DNA from: Purshia tridentata
Lineage: Eukaryota; Streptophyta; Magnoliopsida; Rosales; Rosaceae
Assembly (NCBI GenBank): GCA_003254885.1
Contig: QANT01007641.1
Coordinates: 124,001 to 188,000 of the forward strand
Length of the DNA: 64,000 nucleotides
Direction: 5' to 3'
Within the stretch, counting starts at the first letter, position 1, and each line of letters begins with the position of its first letter. The notes beneath the pieces were generated by a model. It had not been told where the DNA came from, searched no databases, and worked only from the letters and a program-made list of their open reading frames with translations. Of this stretch, positions 1-16,189 are shown in pieces. A program made the position numbers and the translations under genes.

Positions 1-502
1 CATAATGAGTAAGAGGGAAGAGAGAGAGAGTTCCCATTTTGTCACTTTCATAATAAAAGCAAAATATCTATTTGCTATACTTTATAATTCTTGCTTTGAT
101 TATAGGCTTACAGGCCTGTTCACTAACTTGGGCTGGGTCATAACCACAAATGTGTGCCCTGAGTTCAATGACCAATTGACATATCAATTGTGTCAGATAC
201 TCATGTCTTCGATTTTTCCTGGACTGCATTTTGACTATAAATTTATGCACAAGTCAACAAAATTTCATATCCATACATTAAAAGAACTAGCTAAGTAGCT
301 AGTGACCACACCAAAATGAATCATGTTTGACATACAAAGAGAAACAAGTCCAAAAATAGGTGTGAATTGTGAAACTCGAATGTTTACAGCTCTACCATAA
401 TCTGTCTGTATAATCTCAAATTCCTCATTATATACTAATGTTTACAACAAGGGAAAAATGGTTGTTAAGTATTATAACATCTGAAAGCTTCATGATAAGT
501 TA
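1..502. other. AT-rich 3' flank of the WDR5a gene
   Basis: No recognisable gene. The stretch is AT-rich and lies downstream of the minus-strand WDR5a stop codon, so part of it is probably its 3' UTR. Short open frames here match nothing I know. Confidence 0.5.
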
Positions 503-3078
<2,576 letters not shown>

Positions 3079-3975
3079 CTACACAGCCAGAAAGTCTACC
3101 TCATCTGAGCTTTCCTCATAAACTACATAACCAGCATCTCGAGCATCCTCGTTTCCACTGCCATGATCACTATTGTAACTGCTCTCAGAAAAACTCACAA
3201 ACATTGAACTATCTGATGTATGACTGCTCATCTGTGATGGTAGACTTATATCACTATATGGCTCGCTGTCAAACATTTGATCAACGTCGATGTAACTGTA
3301 AAAAAATTCAGAACCCGAGAAAATAATGATAAACAAATTTTCAAATACCTACTAATTTTATATTTGAAAAATAATATAAAATGAAGAACAGAAAACAAAA
3401 AATTGAAGTTCCAGTAGCAAATACAACAGTTGAAGAATAAGTCAACCTTGCTTCTGATGGAAACTCAGCCAGCACAAAGAGATTAGGCCTTTCTTCCAAC
3501 ACCTGTTTTATGGGAATGGCACTGCACAATATCGACAAATTATTTCACTCATAAGATCTCTATGCGATATGCTAGGAACTGAAGATCAGATGCCACAAGC
3601 AAGGATGGTGGTTTAAGAGATGGGAGAGCTCTATTCCACTGCATAACCCAACAACCCAACCAAAGAAAAATGGAAAAAAATAAATCCACAGGACAAACCC
3701 ATTACCTCAAGCTGTAGCATCTGTCATACCAGTCACCCTCAGATGCCAAGCCTTCCCTATTAGATATGTCCTGTTTGAGGCATTAGCCAAAGTCAGATTG
3801 GAAAAGCAAGCATCACACTGGAAACCTGAAACTTTATATGCAAGCTTACGAAAAGAATATGATCAATTTCTATCGACCTACAAGATGTCTAAGGAACTTG
3901 AAATCCCCAGAATGAACTGCTGTCAACAATCGAGCAACTTCCACCTTCAAATGACAATTCAAGTTTCAGATATAC

Positions 3976-4036
<61 letters not shown>

Positions 4037-6577
4037 AGAAGAGGAGGGGAAGCTTGAAGTCATCACCACTTTGAGATGCATACAATCCCGTAAAATCAAG
4101 ACTTCCAGCAGAATCCCACCTGTGCTGTTTCCAAGGTTCCTAAGAAATAAAAATTTCGCCCAAGTCTCAGGCATAGAGAGTGATATAGGACAGAAAATAA
4201 ACTAGAAGAATAACACCGTATTCTGCTAGAGAAACCTTGAATCCACAAGAAAATTGGAACTCTCAATGAGAGAATTATAGATGAGTTTTCTGATGGAAGT
4301 TGGGAATACCAAATCAAGGGTAAAAGTCACCCTCACATAGCTGTAGAATAAGGAAACTTAAGAGTCTAGACTATTAAATGTGACTCTTGAGTGATACAAG
4401 AATGCAACTGAAATGCTTAGATAACTGACCTTAGAAATGCCCCTGTGATAGAGTAGGATGTTGAAAAATCAACGTACTTTAATTTCTTAAATCCCTGCAC
4501 AAGTACTTAGAGATTAAATTTTGCAGTCTGACTAAAAGAAATTATCTTTCACCAATTTAGAACTCAATTTTGTATTCGCATCACTAACCAAATAACAAAA
4601 GCATAGAAATCTAACTTGCTGACTGAAAACATCAGCCATAACTGTAAAAGTTAAATTCTCTCTCTCTCAGCCATCACACGCATAATGACTCATACAGAAA
4701 CTGTCTCAATATAATGTTACAAGTCAACTATTACACAAAACAATATAAACCTTGCGACAATTATTGTTTCTCAAAATGCACAAGACATACCTTAACTAGT
4801 GTACGAACTTTATAATCATGCAACTTAAACCCTCTGAGGGCCAATGAAGTCAGATGAGGGCAATTGTTCACAAGATCAACACAGGTTGGTGATTTCAAAC
4901 TGTCATCTCTACCTGACATTCGGAAAATACATGTGTAAGTATATATTCCGAAGACATAAACCGGGGTTCCTCATGAAGAAGATGCCATACCTGATTTTGA
5001 AGATTCAAAGAACAAACGCTCTATCATGTGACAGTTTGCGCTCACCGACATCAATGTTTGCCTCAATTCAACATGACTAGAGATTGCACAAAAGTAAAAT
5101 TCTGAAGTAAAACACTTATACTATGATCCAACAAAAAGATTACAAAAGCAAAAACCAAAACTTACAGGCCAACGATTTCCAGATCAAGAAGAGATGGACA
5201 GGCTGCTAATGCCACACAAAGTGACGTATTATCCATTCTTTCAATATTGTAAAGGTGCAACCTTTTTAAAAGATACCTTACATAACAAAAAGAAATCATA
5301 AGACACCAAGGAAACTGCACAAACCAAATTTCCAAGTCATTTAATTCAAGCATACCCTGGAGCACCACCGTCCCCACCTAAAGGGCTTAAACAGGATCTA
5401 GTAAGAATGGATGACTCCTTCCCTTGTCTGGATCTCTTATCATTCCATGAAAAGTTGGATACATCTACAGAATTTCTGATGGTATAAACTAACGGCTGAC
5501 AAGATCCAAGTGACGTAGTTGGGCCAGGAACTACACCAAGCTTAAGAGACCTGAATAATCAATTAAGAAGGAAGAATAAATTATGAGATTACAAATGTCA
5601 GCCACAGAAATGTTTCTCAATTTTCACGAGGGCAAAAAATCATAGATTGTTAAGATTAAAGAATTTCTTGGAAAGAAAAAAAAAAAAAAAACTCTTACTG
5701 GAGAGCTTTCCCAGCTCGGTGAATCATTGTGGAAACTACGGCATTGTTTACTTTCGGGACAACTGTTGTCAAGTCAATATTGGCATAGCAAGAAGTATCC
5801 ATGGCACATTTATTAAACATTGAACAAGTAGCTGCAGCATAGCATAGGCTTTGTGTATCAAGCATGGAAAATACCTGCATACCACCACAATTATTCAGAT
5901 AATGCACTTCCTATCTAAATGTTCAAAATTAAATACTATCCACAAAATGAATGACAAAATAGACATTTTCTGTAAGAAAGTATTATAATTGATTTGGATT
6001 TGATAAGGACATTAATCACATATGGATTATGGAATCGCATAAACAGCAATCAACATGCAGATAAGAGACCAGACCAATGCGAAAACGCACAAATCGAAAT
6101 TCGATTAGATTCGCGCATTGCAAATGAATTTCAATCAACTAAAAGAAGAAATTTCAATCGAATCACGAAATCCGATAAATTGACATGATCAAAAAACACT
6201 GGAATAATTTAGATTAAGAATTATTTTTTGGCAATAAAACTGAAACGTACTTTGATGGTGAGGTCGGGAGGGAGAACCCAGGCGAGAGAGTTGTGCTTAG
6301 AGGCGCGTTTTCTCGCAGAGCGTTTGCCGGCCTCGAGGAGCACGGAGCCCAACTGGAGCGCGCGATCGATAAGCTTGGTCTGATCCGCATCGCAGGCCCT
6401 GGACTCGAGGAGCCGCTCGAAGGAGACGTCGATGGCGAGAGGCTGCGAGTCCGAAAACTCAAGGAACGTCTCGAGGAGCTGGTCCCGGTCGAACTGGTTC
6501 AGATTTGGGATTCTAGGGTTTTGTGAGGGGCAGGGTCGCTTCGCCATCGATGACGGGCTGTGCAGGAGGGTATCCAT
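3079..6577 (-). CDS. SKIP17: F-box/leucine-rich repeat protein, SKIP17-like
   Basis: I can assemble 12 coding exons with consistent phase: 6577-6251, 5874-5699, 5550-5356, 5276-5166, 5076-4991, 4912-4791, 4494-4430, 4139-4067, 3944-3882, 3770-3706, 3521-3447 and 3295-3079, giving about 524 residues. The N-terminus (MDTLLHSPSSMAKRPCP) has a second in-frame ATG at 6547. An F-box-like segment (VFSMLDTQSLCYAAATCSMF) is followed by LRR-type segments such as 'LKRLHLYNIERMD', 'CPHLTSLALRGFKLHD', 'LEVLILRDCMHLKV' and 'FKFLRHLDISNREG', then an acidic Ser-rich tail ending 'DEVDFLAV'. F-box proteins bind SKP1/ASK and select substrates for SCF ubiquitin ligases; the substrate is unknown. The SKIP17 name is by recalled similarity. 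The 3' end of the exon at 4139-4067 was chosen between two adjacent GT sites by phase and family spacing. Confidence 0.8.
3970..4035. repeat. Compound microsatellite (TA)n(GA)n in an intron
   Basis: A run of TA repeats passes into a long GA run, inside the SKIP17-like intron between 4067 and 3944. It should be length-variable between individuals. Confidence 0.95.
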
Positions 6578-7974
6578 ACCGGGTGGATATCAGAGGGAAT
6601 AGAGAGTTTTTGGAGGTTGAGAGAAAGGAAATGGGGTGTTCGTTCTGTGCCACGTGTACGTTGTTTGTGTGTTTGGAAGATAGCTGGCTCGGTCATTTTA
6701 TCAGAGCCTCTGTAAATGACATGAGGGTCTACGATTACAATTCGGCTGCATCCTATGCTTGAAAGATTTCATCAGGTACAATCGCTCAAGCGAAAATGTT
6801 GTAGGATCGCTAACATGTAAAGATTCCTGCCACGTATTTAGTTTAATTACAAAATTAATTTTACTCGAAAAAACTCAAAAGTAATTTATATTTAAGTTAA
6901 ATCCATTTATTTATTTACTCCTTAAAATATTATTAATTTATGAACATTTAGCCAAATTCTTTTCTTATTTTTTCAACTATCTTTACATGTGATGTACAAT
7001 ATTGGACAATAATGCAATTTTTTTTTTTTCAAAAGAGGGAAATGTTCGAATTAAAGTATTTAGGAGAAGTTTTTATCATTGACTAACTAAATCAATCTCA
7101 ATTCATTATTTGCCTCAATTTTTATATCAATTTTTTCTTACCAACTTATGTCACATGTTTTTATTTGGCTAAACACCTATTATAAAACTATAATATTAAA
7201 AGACTCCTCTTTGCTTATATATTAAGTTTTAATTTTTAAATTTTGAGATGGTAATTATACACCTTAAAATAAACAACCATCTCGAGAATGAGATGAAAAT
7301 TATTAATAAAAGAGTTGCTTCAAAATGAATTATTTTTAATAATAATGGGGTGGTTTGCATATAGGTTGGGAACAAAATTTGGGGAAAAAAAAGAGTCAAT
7401 ATAAATAGCATTTTCCTTGTTTTAATTATCCAAAAAGAAAAAAAAAAAGTAGATATCTTTTCAAGTCAGTCATTCTCCTCAAATCAGGGAAGAAGTGAAG
7501 CTACTCAGGAACGACTTCAGAATAAGGTCTTCAGCTCTTGCTTTTCATTAAACTCGGAGATTGAATAAGAGCAATTACTCATTTCTTTTTGTAAAGAATG
7601 TGCATAGAAGGTTCAAGACAATTTTACCACTAATTAATTCGTTCCCATTAGATTTCCAGATATGAATTTTGTGTATATACCTATTCTACCCCAGACATCA
7701 AACTTGCAAAAGATTTCTTGACTATGCATCATGTTCTTGGTACGTAAATTTACATACAACTAGAGTTTTTCAGACCCATCTGCTGATACATAAAATACAT
7801 AATAAATAAGCATTAAAACAACTAAGGAAAGAGGAGAAACAAACATCACCCTTAAAGACTCAATTACTGTATTTTTCACATTCACATATGTTTCCTTTTC
7901 TCTAATCAAAAACGTCAGTTTCAAGTTCAAGTTTTTGTCCACACTCAGAAAATGAAACTACACACTTCTGGGTT
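6578..7974. other. AT-rich intergenic region
   Basis: No gene or clear repeat. The left part is the promoter side of the minus-strand SKIP17-like gene, the right part the 3' flank of the DUF868 gene. It is very AT-rich with homopolymer T runs around 7019-7030. Confidence 0.5.
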
Positions 7975-8877
7975 CTATTCATTCTTCCAAGCCTGCAAAA
8001 TCAGTGAGAAACCAAGACCCTGCAGCTGGGAATCTCTTAGTTGCTGAGAGGAAGACCAAGTCAATACAGAAGGGTCCAGAATTGGCTGACCAGTCCACAA
8101 ATTGTCAGCATTATTAAGGCAAGTTTGGAACATGAACACTGCATTGCCCATGGCATTACCAAAGAGCCAATTGTGGACATCCCAAAACACTTCAATCCTA
8201 AGCCCATCAACCAAAATGGTGTGGTTGCCTCTGAACTTCCAATTCAGCCTCTTCACCTGCATCACCATCTTGCTGTCAATGCAGATCACAAGGTATGGCT
8301 CATGAAGCCCAACAGTCTCACACTCAATGGTGACATCATGGGTCTGTCCCTTATCACAAAACTGAGCCTTTGCACCATAAAACTTCTTCCCAAAGATGTG
8401 TTCTCTCTTAGCAATGAAAGTGGCATCGGAGCCAACAACTGGGTCTTTGAAAGCCTCCCTTTTCAAGTCCCCAAGAAGTAGAACCATTTCATGGTTGAAC
8501 ATAACAGCCAAATAAAACCTCTCTAATGGCTCAGGTCCTGAACCAAATTTAGCATTGGTTAAGTCCCAATAAATGTCAATTTTGCTAGAATCCACCTCTA
8601 AATTCCTGCACCCTTTTCTCTTGGAGAACAGCCATGGCTTTATATCGACCTTACAGAGGCACTGACTGGCTGCATCATCAATTTCAATGCTAAGGCCTTG
8701 ACCCATTAAATTTTTGGTCCATGTGACGGTAATCAAGCACAAACGGCCGCGTAGTTTGCACTGATAGACACAAGAAACCAAGTTCTGAGCAATTTTTGTG
8801 GTTCTTGATGATGATGATGAATCAGCAACTTGAACACCATTTTCACCAAAACAAGAAGGAAAGTCCCTCATGATCAT
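7975..8877 (-). CDS. DUF868 family protein
   Basis: A single uninterrupted exon of about 300 codons. There are two close ATGs, at 8877 and 8871; the second gives the N-terminus 'MRDFPSCFGENGVQVAD', which matches how DUF868 proteins normally begin, so 8871 is the likelier start. The family is plant-specific, around 300 residues, usually intronless, and of unknown biochemical function. Visible hallmarks are 'NLVSCVYQCKLRGRLCLITVTW', a 'KPWLFSKRKGCRNLE' block, 'IDIYWDLTNAKFGSGPEP', and 'VFWDVHNWLFG' near the C-terminus. I see no signal peptide or membrane segment. A TATA-like stretch lies about 95 bases upstream (about 8972-8979 on this strand). The family assignment is confident; no function can be stated. 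Confidence 0.93.
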   Translation of the reverse strand: MIMRDFPSCFGENGVQVADSSSSSRTTKIAQNLVSCVYQCKLRGRLCLITVTWTKNLMGQGLSIEIDDAASQCLCKVDIKPWLFSKRKGCRNLEVDSSKIDIYWDLTNAKFGSGPEPLERFYLAVMFNHEMVLLLGDLKREAFKDPVVGSDATFIAKREHIFGKKFYGAKAQFCDKGQTHDVTIECETVGLHEPYLVICIDSKMVMQVKRLNWKFRGNHTILVDGLRIEVFWDVHNWLFGNAMGNAVFMFQTCLNNADNLWTGQPILDPSVLTWSSSQQLRDSQLQGLGFSLILQAWKNE

Positions 8878-11800
8878 ATATATATACCAACAAAGATGAA
8901 AAATTTCTTTCTGAATCTTGCTGGATTCGTTAAGAACTTGAGGTGAAAAAGAAAGAATGCAGGCAGAGGCAGTATATAAATTGATACACAGAGAAAGGGA
9001 CTTCTACCTTAAGAGCCTATCATTCACATGATCCAAAACCAGCTTCTGAATGCTTCAGTTTTATCTGTGTGCCTGCTTCTTGAGGCCATAGATAGATTTG
9101 ATTATCACCGTCAATGTTTTTGACCACTGCAACTGAAGAAACACACAAATTTTTGATGAGAATTAAAAACTGATTTGATAGTGAAAGGTATGGGCAGAGA
9201 AGAGTAGAGAGCTTAAGTCACATGGCATGAATAAGAAAAGGCCTGAATATGAAATAAACGGCAAATCCCAACAGGGTATTATTTTGCTGGAAAAGGTTGG
9301 TTTACAGATTACGTTACACAAATGCCCAAAAGAAAAAAGCTCTCTCTCTCTCTCTATCTCACAAACACACATATTTGCACTCTTTCTTTTGTCCATAATT
9401 AAAAGAACCATAATGGGGCCTCCCTTTAACTGACATTACACATGCATTAGAGCTGAAAACACAAAGATTGCAGTCCAAAAACGCTAACTTTTGAACATTT
9501 ATTCCACCATGGAAATCGTTTTTTGCTTTTCTATAATTGGTTGTCACCTTTGCCAAGTGAGACAAACAAATTTCTTTGGCAGCAATGTAACAAATTTAAA
9601 AGTTGTTTTCTTAAAGTGAAAAAGGAGCAGACACCATAATGGAAAATTTACATGCTTGTATAAAACAATGGGCATTTACCTGGCTGGTGTAACATCCACT
9701 AGTTATGCAAAGCATTTCTATTCTTTTACTTTCACCATCCATGAGTTATACTTGTTCTGTTTTCTTCTAGCAACATAGCTTCACGCCTTCAACAAAGTTA
9801 GTAGAGCCCATACACAATTGCTTACTCAATGGCAAGGAAAGTGGAGAGGGTCTAGGACAGTAGGGCTCTTAGTCTTAGGTGGGCTCCCACAGGCATGGAC
9901 ATTAACTTGTAGGCGCAGTTGCCTTTGACCAAAACCACTCAGAAAACCAAGACTTGCCTGATGTGGTACCAAATTCAGACCCAGAATTCGTTTTCGCTTT
10001 TTAAGTAGAAATCTATTAATCTATGCCTAGCAACAAAATTACACACTCCACTATGGTCCTTTCTTTTCTCGTTTTGGTTGGTAGGAACTCACTCAATTAT
10101 GATCATAATTATGGCTGTTAGGGACTCGATTGTCTTTGTATTTTGTAAAGATTTAAGACTTTTTTCATATGCTAGCTAATAGCAAAGAGCCATGTCCTGC
10201 AAATTTAATGGGGGTTGGTTTTGTCTTCTACTTATAGACTTATAGTGCTATTATTTTAAGCAACATTAATATGGTGAATGCATGAGACATGGGTTTTTAC
10301 TTTGTTGAATTTATAGACAGATATTTCTATAACTGATTGCTCACTAGGAAAAATCATTTCTTGACAACTCGGGGATGGGGGTGCCCCCACCTTGCACAAA
10401 CTCATTAAACGAACATACACTAAATTATGGATGGGCCTACTCTGTGAATTTGGTAAAAGAAATGATAGATTACTCGCTCTGATTGAAATTTAAGCTTAAC
10501 GGACAATTAAGATATTGTCTGCACCACTCACTTCATCTTACTTAAGAGAGCAGCAATTTTTTTGACAAACCCATCATTCTAATTGACCATTTCATGCTCT
10601 CTCTCTCTCCCTCTCATGCGTGACCCTTGTTGGTCAATTTGCCTCCCTCTTATCTATTATACCTTCTTAATTCTTTCTGAATAATTGTAATAATGAATGT
10701 AAACTCACTTGCTGTTTATGATCAAAGGCTGAATTTGAAGCTCTCACCTTTCAAATTAATTACCTTCTCAACATGTTTTGCCAGCCCATTAGTCATCACT
10801 CTCCCATGTGCTGATAGCTCCAACCCATATAAGGTGTATGACCCACAGTCACCCTTATCAGCATCAACCTCAAGTGAGTTTTGTTCTGCTTACAAACATG
10901 GCTGACCCAATGAATCCATGAAATCAAAGCTCAATATTATGTAGGGCCTATAGGTACTCGATGATATCTAAAACAGAGGTCAACAAAGTTTGATTGCAAG
11001 TCTTCAATATGAAGGTCGTCAATAATGAAAAGAAAGAAGCAGGGCACTAATGCAGCATGAGCAACTATCACCTTTGAACCACATGAAATAATTGAGCACC
11101 CCTTACACTATCTTAAGGACTCTCACATAGTCACATCAGTGTTTACTGAGCATTCATGCGCATGCCTGTAAGGATATGCATCCAAGCTTGAATCTTTCTT
11201 AATCTATTGACCAACCAAGTCATGCGCATGCAAACCGTTTATAATATTATAGCAGGATAAATGTATGGCAACTAACCCCCTTCACACACAATGAAGTCAT
11301 AGGCCTGAATTTATCACCCACTAAAAAACAACCTAAGCTGTTGGGTCAAAGATTATACCTTTGGATTTTGAAGGCAGACGCACTTCAGCATTTGTTTCAA
11401 TATGGGTCTAACATATGAATATGAAGTGGGTTCAAAAGCTTGCACATCACAGCTACAAGGTTCAATATGATGAAAGTCTCCACTGTTGTCAAATACAGAG
11501 GTAATTTTCCAAATTTGATCATATCAATCTACATACATTAAGCTTTAACTGTTACCCGAGAGGGGTGACTACCCTTACAACAAAATTAAGACTGAAAACT
11601 TAAACAAGAAGCGCACCCAGCCACCTATCATCTTGTATTTCATTATCTCCACCAATATCTTTGTCCCATCATAATAATCCCGGTTAACATGCTCGAAACC
11701 TTTTCTACCCAATGCTTTAGCGCTGATGTTTGTGTTGTGGCACACAAAATCTAAGATTCCAATAGTGAGCTTCAAGCTTCTAAATCCTCTACATATCTCA

Positions 11801-12787
11801 ACTCCGGATATCAAGAACATATGCAGCATCTGGGCCAGAAACGCCTTCCAGTAGCATAAGCAGACTGCAATTTCCAACTGCATAGAGTTGTCATTATTGA
11901 TTAAATAGTGAGCACATACAGAAGGTCAAAAGAAGAAGAAACTAGCTTCAGATGAACAAATATTCTTGTTCATGGTTCTATTCTAAGTACAAAGGGTCCA
12001 TCCAGATTTCTTTATACACTCAGAAATTTAGCAAAACTAATACAATTGTTTTTCACTAGAAAAACTATAAAGAAAAAGAAACAGCATAAACTTCAAAACC
12101 GACTCACCTCCACTCAACTAAAGCAGGGAGGAAAAAGGGGGGGGGGGGGGGGGGGNAACAAATAGGGGGGGGGGGAGGAGAGGGGAGAAATACCTCCCAA
12201 TCACCACCAACCATCCTTGTAAGTCCCCCTACACACACTAGAACAGAAAGACACACCACAAACAACCGCTGAAACACAAAAGTACTCAAACTCCATTGCA
12301 TGTCCCTAATTTGAAGCATGCATACAAATGACTCAACTGCACCGGTATTCTGACTAAAGCCCCCTAGTACTTTTTCTCAATACTTTTCCATTTCTCTAAA
12401 TTCTGCAGACCAGGTTCTATCCCTGATATTTTAGCACTTTAGGTCGTCTCCATCTAATTCACTTAACTCGAATAGACATATATAGATACTCATCTGATTC
12501 AGTTATTACATATTATGTAATCAAAATCATCCCAACTCCTTTTCCTTATGCACGAACTATCAAATTCAAACTAGAAAAAAAAAAATTCCAGCATAACAAA
12601 CAATGCAGGCTTCTTCTGCAAACATTAGCGTGGTTGGTTTCCAAACTTTGATATCTAATGCATTAAAAAGATACTAACTTTAAGCACTGAAATAGGAGAT
12701 AAAACAAACCAAAGCATCCAATTCAATAGTACTCAAAATCAAACATAGTTCGTGAAACAACTCAGATAGCAGTACACATACATGAAA
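8878..12787. other. Long intergenic region, no confident gene
   Basis: Beyond the DUF868 promoter I recognise no coding gene in these 3.9 kb. An unmatched open frame of 102 codons exists on the minus strand at 11575-11883. A G-rich tract with one undetermined base lies at 12137-12176. The part adjoining 12787 is the 3' flank of the NKAP gene. An unannotated noncoding transcript cannot be excluded by eye. Confidence 0.45.
12137..12176. repeat. Poly-G tracts flanking an ambiguous base
   Basis: Nineteen G (12137-12155), one N (12156), a short AT-rich spacer, then a second G run of about eleven. The N marks an assembly or base-calling failure, so the true length here is uncertain. Confidence 0.9.
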
Positions 12788-14317
<1,530 letters not shown>

Positions 14318-14433
14318 TTATTTGGGAATACAAAACTAACCTTTGAAAGGTTTCGCGCATACAAGTAAAGGGACTTGGACTCGGAGTACAAAAAAGAAAC
14401 CCGGCCAATTCTTTTTTTTTGGGTCAGAAAACC

Positions 14434-14451
14434 CAGCCCATGTTTGGGCTG
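14434..14451. promoter_or_regulatory. Palindromic pair of site II-like TGGGCT elements
   Basis: CAGCCCA and TGGGCTG face each other across a 4-base spacer, about 150 bases upstream of the NKAP start codon. TGGGCY elements (site II, TCP-binding) are common in plant housekeeping promoters. Function is inferred from position and motif only. Confidence 0.45.
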
Positions 14452-14480
14452 GCCTTATTTTTTTCTATTTTCTTGTACCA

Positions 14481-14491
14481 TATAGGAAATG
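14481..14491. repeat. Left target site duplication of the MULE
   Basis: TATAGGAAATG, identical to 16179-16189. The bases outside the match differ, fixing the duplication at 11 bp and setting the outer ends of the element. Confidence 0.9.
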
Positions 14492-15183
14492 CCCAGGTTA
14501 TACCGACTACCCTAAGATGATTAGTTGACCACCCTCATTTTAATTTAGTAAAACCCATTTTTACCCTATAGCAGAATGACCATAAAGGACATACCACTTA
14601 TTTTAGACTTGTTTGCTCCCTACACCCCCAACTCATTTTACCACCCACTGAAAACCCCAACGTGCAGAACCAGACCCAGACCTATCTTCATACTGAACCT
14701 CCATCTCCTTCATCTTCAACCTCCACCATCTTCATCTTCAACTAAAACCTTAGACATAGATTGTTCGTTTAGACACTGAAATTACTTGCATTTGACGAAT
14801 GGACACTCAGAACGACATTTTGGAGTCGTCAAATGAAGTAAGTTTCAATTTTGTTTTAGTTTTCCTGAATTTTTTTGGATCCAAAAAAATGATGTGCGCG
14901 ATTTTATTCAGTCTGCTAGTATCGAAATGTGTCATACATTTCGGTATATGCTATCCGAATAAATGTATAATATACAATAGTCATCTACCGTTTGTAAATT
15001 GAACTATAATTTTCTTAATTGTCATTCAGAGGTTGTTTGTCGAATAATGTCAAAAGTTTCAGTGGAATTCCGCTGAAGTTTATGCAAACATTTCGCAAGG
15101 GAGCCATCGAATATATATGATATATTCAGTAGTTAAACTTCGAATAGTGGGTGATGAGCAATTTTTTTTTTTTTCTGTGTAGG
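14492..15183 (+). repeat. Left long terminal inverted repeat of the MULE
   Basis: It begins CCCAGGTTATACCGACTACC and runs about 690 bases, ending at a T-rich tract. It matches the reverse complement of 15431-16178 with many substitutions and small gaps. Confidence 0.8.
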
Positions 15184-15198
15184 AGCAATAACTAAATA

Positions 15199-15414
15199 AT
15201 GCTTCTACCGAATACAGTGTGGTTGAAGGAAAAGTTGAACCTGACTATTCCAATGAATTCACAACAACAAAAGTAAGCATGTTTTATATGGGAATTATGA
15301 GTTATGCATACCTCAATTTCAATTGAAAATAATTATAATTGTCATGTGTAGGTGTTTCAAAGTAAGGATTCAATGCTTAGTTGGATTCGTTCACAAAGAA
15401 AAAGGAAAAACATG
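15199..15414 (+). pseudogene. MULE transposase-like N-terminal exon fragments
   Basis: Two pieces, 15199-15272 and 15352-15414, are joined by an apparent phase-0 GT-AG intron. The first reads about 24 codons ending 'YSNEFTTTK'; the second starts 'VFQSKDSMLSWIR'. The second resembles the segment of plant MULE and FAR1-related transposases that reads roughly 'hFxSRxxhhxWhR' before the DNA-binding domain. Sequence after 15414 passes into the right inverted repeat, so the rest of the transposase is absent. This is inference from a short motif; the placement between MULE arms supports it. Confidence 0.5.
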
Positions 15415-15430
15415 GTAATTGTAATATATT

Positions 15431-16178
15431 ACTTAGAAAAAATAAAAAAATTGCGCGTCACAGAGTATTCAACGGTTAATTATTGAATATATTATATATA
15501 TTCAGTGGCTCCCTTCAAAAATGTTTGTATAAACTTCGACGGAATACCACCGAAAGTTTTGACATAATTCAACGATCCTTCTCTGAACGACTAGTTAGCA
15601 AATTATGGTTCAATTTATATATGGTGGATGAGTATCAAATAATATATGTTTATTCGAAAACCATATATCGAAATATATTACAAATTTCGATACTGGTTTA
15701 CCGAACAAAAACGCGAACAGCAAATTTTATAGATCCGAAAAATTTCATGAAAACTCAAAAAAATATCAAATTTACTTCATTTAACGACTCCAAATTGTCT
15801 TCTGAGTGTCCATTCGTCAAATGCAGGTTATTTGAGTATTTTAATCAATAATTTATGTCTAGGGTTTTAGTTAAAGTTCAAAATGGTGGAGGTTGAGGAT
15901 GAGGATGAAGATGGTGGAGGTGGAGGTGGAGGTTCAGGTTGTGTACGTTGGGTTTTTCAATGGGTGGTCAAGTGGGTTAAGGGGTATAGGGAGAAAACAT
16001 GTAAGGTGAGATTATTTGGTGGGTTTAGAGAGTAAATGTAAAGATTTTATTAAACAGGGGTATTTGTGTAATCATAAGATGGTTAATTTAGCAAACCTTG
16101 TGTATTTTAAATTTAGGGATGGTCAACTCAACAAGGGTGGTTAACTCAGTACAAAAGGGTGGTCGGAATAGACTGGCC
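15431..16178 (-). repeat. Right long terminal inverted repeat of the MULE
   Basis: Read on the minus strand it begins GGCCAGTCTATTCCGACCAC and follows the left arm to its T-rich inner end. It contains a GGAGGT-type minisatellite (about 15888-15936) that mirrors the CCTCCA-rich part of the left arm. Confidence 0.8.
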
Positions 16179-16189
16179 TATAGGAAATG
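16179..16189. repeat. Right target site duplication of the MULE
   Basis: TATAGGAAATG, the exact partner of 14481-14491. Confidence 0.9.

Larger units (their letters stand above)
14492..16178. mobile_element. Non-autonomous Mutator-like element (MULE) with long terminal inverted repeats
   Basis: The element is about 1.69 kb and bounded by a perfect 11-bp direct repeat TATAGGAAATG at 14481-14491 and 16179-16189. Its two ends are inverted copies of each other: the left arm (14492 to about 15183) reads against the reverse complement of the right arm (about 15431 to 16178). Matching landmarks include 'TGCATTTGACGAATGGACAC' on the left and its complement near 15810-15830. By eye the arms are roughly 70-75% alike, so the insertion is not recent, although the target duplication is intact. 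Long inverted ends plus a 9-11 bp target duplication are the mark of plant MULEs. The ~250-bp centre carries two exon-like pieces resembling the N-terminal part of a MULE transposase, but no full transposase, so it could move only with help from another element. Confidence 0.85.

Noticed and set aside
11575-11883. 102-codon minus-strand open frame in the 9-12.8 kb region
   Set aside because: No family recognised, low-complexity hydrophobic ends and no clear promoter or splice context. Possibly an exon of an unknown transcript, but not supportable as a gene.
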